A DNA stretch of 5,275 nt from Methylotenera sp. (GTDB taxonomy: Bacteria; Pseudomonadota; Gammaproteobacteria; Burkholderiales; Methylophilaceae), in NCBI GenBank assembly GCA_027310735.1, contig DAIDAH010000185.1, positions 1-5,275 on the forward strand. Direction: 5' to 3'. Under the pieces are notes generated by a model that searched no databases, was not told where the DNA came from, and worked only from the letters and a program-made list of their open reading frames with translations. How positions within the stretch are numbered: position 1 is the stretch's first letter; each line of letters opens with the position of its first letter. The position numbers were made by a program, and so were the translations under genes. This document shows, piece by piece, positions 3,884-5,275 of the stretch.

Positions 3884-5275
3884 ATGGTGGCATTACGTCC
3901 CATTTTGATGATTGTTGATGACGATCCTTTAATTACAGATACTTTACACTTTGTGTTGAGCAAAGATTTTGATGTCTGTGTGGCCGAATCTTATGTGCAA
4001 CTGAAGAGTTTGTTGCGTCAATTGGATTATCCGCCAGCATTGGCTCTGATTGACTTGGGATTGCCACCAACGCCACATACGCCCGAAGAGGGCTTCAAAG
4101 TTATCAGCGAGCTATTAGCGCACTCCCCTACGATTAAAATACATGTGTTATCAGGCCAAAGTAATGATGCGAATGTAAAGCATGCATTGACGTTGGGCGC
4201 GGTCGACTTTATTGCTAAGCCTTGTGATGTTGATCGATTAAAGGATCTATTGCTGGCCTCACTCAAAGTTCAAGGTGTTGAGCTCAATGAGGTTAAAGTT
4301 GAGCAGGAGCACGGAGGCTTGCTGGGAGAGACTTTGCCTATGCAGGCATTACGGCTTCAGATTTCTCAGTTTGCAGATTCAGCCTTCCCTGTGTTGATTG
4401 AGGGAGAGTCTGGCAGTGGTAAGGAATTGGTTGCTGGTAGCTTTCACCAAACGAGCCGTCGTTCGGAGTATCCGTATCTCTCAGTGAACTGCGCAGCTAT
4501 TTCTCCATTACTGGCAGAATCCATCCTGTTCGGACATGCTAAAGGCGCTTTTACAGGTGCGACTGCGGCACATGCCGGGTATTTTGAAGATGCTGGTGAA
4601 GGTACATTGTTCTTGGATGAGATTGGCGAGTTGCCTTTAGAGCTGCAAGCCAAGTTGTTGCGAGTGTTAGAAAATGGCGAATATCAACGCATAGGTGAGA
4701 CGCAAACACGTAAGAGTGTAGCGCGCATTGTGGCTGCAACCAACCGTGATTTACGTGCTGAAGTGCGTGCGGGTAGGTTTAGGTCAGACTTGTATCACCG
4801 TTTAAGTGTGTTTGCTGTAAAGGTGCCACCATTACGTGATTTAGGTGAAGATAAGCACTTATTGCGTAATCATTTTACCGAATTTTATTCGCAGCAGATT
4901 GGACAGGCGCCCTTTGCTTTAGATGCTAAGGATCAAGCCCGTTGGCTGGATTACGACTTTCCGGGCAATGTACGTGAGCTTAGAAATATTGTAATTCGAT
5001 TAATTGCAAAATATGCGGGAAAAACGTTGGGTGAGCATGAGTTGATCGCTGAGTTTGATTTGTCTGAACCAGAATCACACGAAGGCCATTTTAACTTTAA
5101 TGCTGAGGCGGGGCGGATGGCGCAGGCGCAGCAGCACTTACAACGTCAATCTAATGTGAGTTTGGATGCAGTCCTTAAAGCTTGGGAGCGTGCTTATATT
5201 GAATCTGCCATGAGAATTACTCATGGTAATTTAAGTCAGGCTGCAAAATTACTTAATGTAAATCGCACACCCTTG
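3884..5275 (+). CDS. Sigma54-dependent response regulator, NtrC family (C-terminus cut by window)
   Basis: Two-component transcription activator that, once phosphorylated, drives sigma54 RNA polymerase. ATG 3884 is chosen because AAAGGG lies 6 nt upstream and the receiver starts directly after it; 464 codons are open to the window edge. The receiver (residues 5-125) has acidic pocket Asp12-Asp14, phosphoacceptor Asp57 (LALIDLGLPP) and Lys112 (FIAKP). The AAA+ domain (about 145-375) has Walker A GESGSGKE (174-181), sigma54-contact loop GAFTGA (221-226), Walker B GTLFLDE (240-246), arginine fingers Arg300 and Arg306 in RSDLYHRL, and sensor II Arg364 in FPGNVREL. The start of a Fis-type helix-turn-helix is seen at 448-464 (GNLSQAAKLLNVNRTPL). 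The receiver pattern DLGLPP.P.....EGF resembles PrsR-type regulators of PEP-CTERM/exopolysaccharide loci, from memory. All key residues are present. It is chromosomal, not part of the element. Sensor kinase and targets are not in the window. Confidence 0.95.
   Translation, partial: MVALRPILMIVDDDPLITDTLHFVLSKDFDVCVAESYVQLKSLLRQLDYPPALALIDLGLPPTPHTPEEGFKVISELLAHSPTIKIHVLSGQSNDANVKHALTLGAVDFIAKPCDVDRLKDLLLASLKVQGVELNEVKVEQEHGGLLGETLPMQALRLQISQFADSAFPVLIEGESGSGKELVAGSFHQTSRRSEYPYLSVNCAAISPLLAESILFGHAKGAFTGATAAHAGYFEDAGEGTLFLDEIGELPLELQAKLLRVLENGEYQRIGETQTRKSVARIVAATNRDLRAEVRAGRFRSDLYHRLSVFAVKVPPLRDLGEDKHLLRNHFTEFYSQQIGQAPFALDAKDQARWLDYDFPGNVRELRNIVIRLIAKYAGKTLGEHELIAEFDLSEPESHEGHFNFNAEAGRMAQAQQHLQRQSNVSLDAVLKAWERAYIESAMRITHGNLSQAAKLLNVNRTPL

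Noticed and set aside
4027..4739. Minus-strand frames opposite the response regulator
   Set aside because: The plus-strand frame has every hallmark of an NtrC-family protein; these frames are shadows.

Overview
The window spans the junction between an integrated mobile element (left, about 3.65 kb) and a bacterial chromosome (right, about 1.6 kb). The boundary is a 3' fragment of a histidine tRNA gene, positions 3654-3703. It contains the anticodon arm with GTG, the T arm, the 3' acceptor strand and CCA. The 5' half of the tRNA is absent, as expected at the far attachment site of an element that integrates into the 3' end of a tRNA gene. The intact tRNA should lie to the left, beyond this window.

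All recognised element genes read leftward (minus strand). From the boundary inward they are: a complete P4/CP4-type tyrosine integrase (2130-3494); a 449-residue protein of no function known to me (639-1988); a small AlpA/excisionase-like helix-turn-helix protein (211-468); and, sharing one base with it, the start of a probable winged-helix protein that runs off the window (1-211). This is the integration and control end of an integrative element or satellite prophage. No cargo (defence, resistance or metabolic genes) is visible here, and the other end is not seen.

The noncoding DNA carries the most unusual structure. Three copies of a GGCGAAAATA-type repeat sit at exactly 43-bp spacing just upstream of the helix-turn-helix gene. 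A perfect 13-bp inverted repeat in front of the integrase holds an extended -10 promoter element in each arm and two TGTAGGGG repeats 11 bp apart. Further inverted repeats lie between the integrase and the tRNA fragment. These look like binding sites for Int, the recombination directionality factor or the control protein, but that is inference.

To the right of the boundary, a good sigma70-type promoter with a small inverted repeat at its start site precedes a rightward gene (3884 to the window end). It encodes an NtrC-family, sigma54-activating response regulator with an intact receiver Asp, Walker A and B, GAFTGA and arginine fingers. The window cuts it inside the C-terminal Fis-type DNA-binding helix.

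The host is a proteobacterium by the gene families and the encoded-CCA tRNA. The receiver style and moderate base composition would fit a betaproteobacterium such as a methylotroph of the Methylophilaceae, but this is a low-confidence guess. The best candidates for something undescribed are the 449-residue protein, which appears to contain two copies of one module, and the 43-bp-phased repeat array beside the helix-turn-helix gene.
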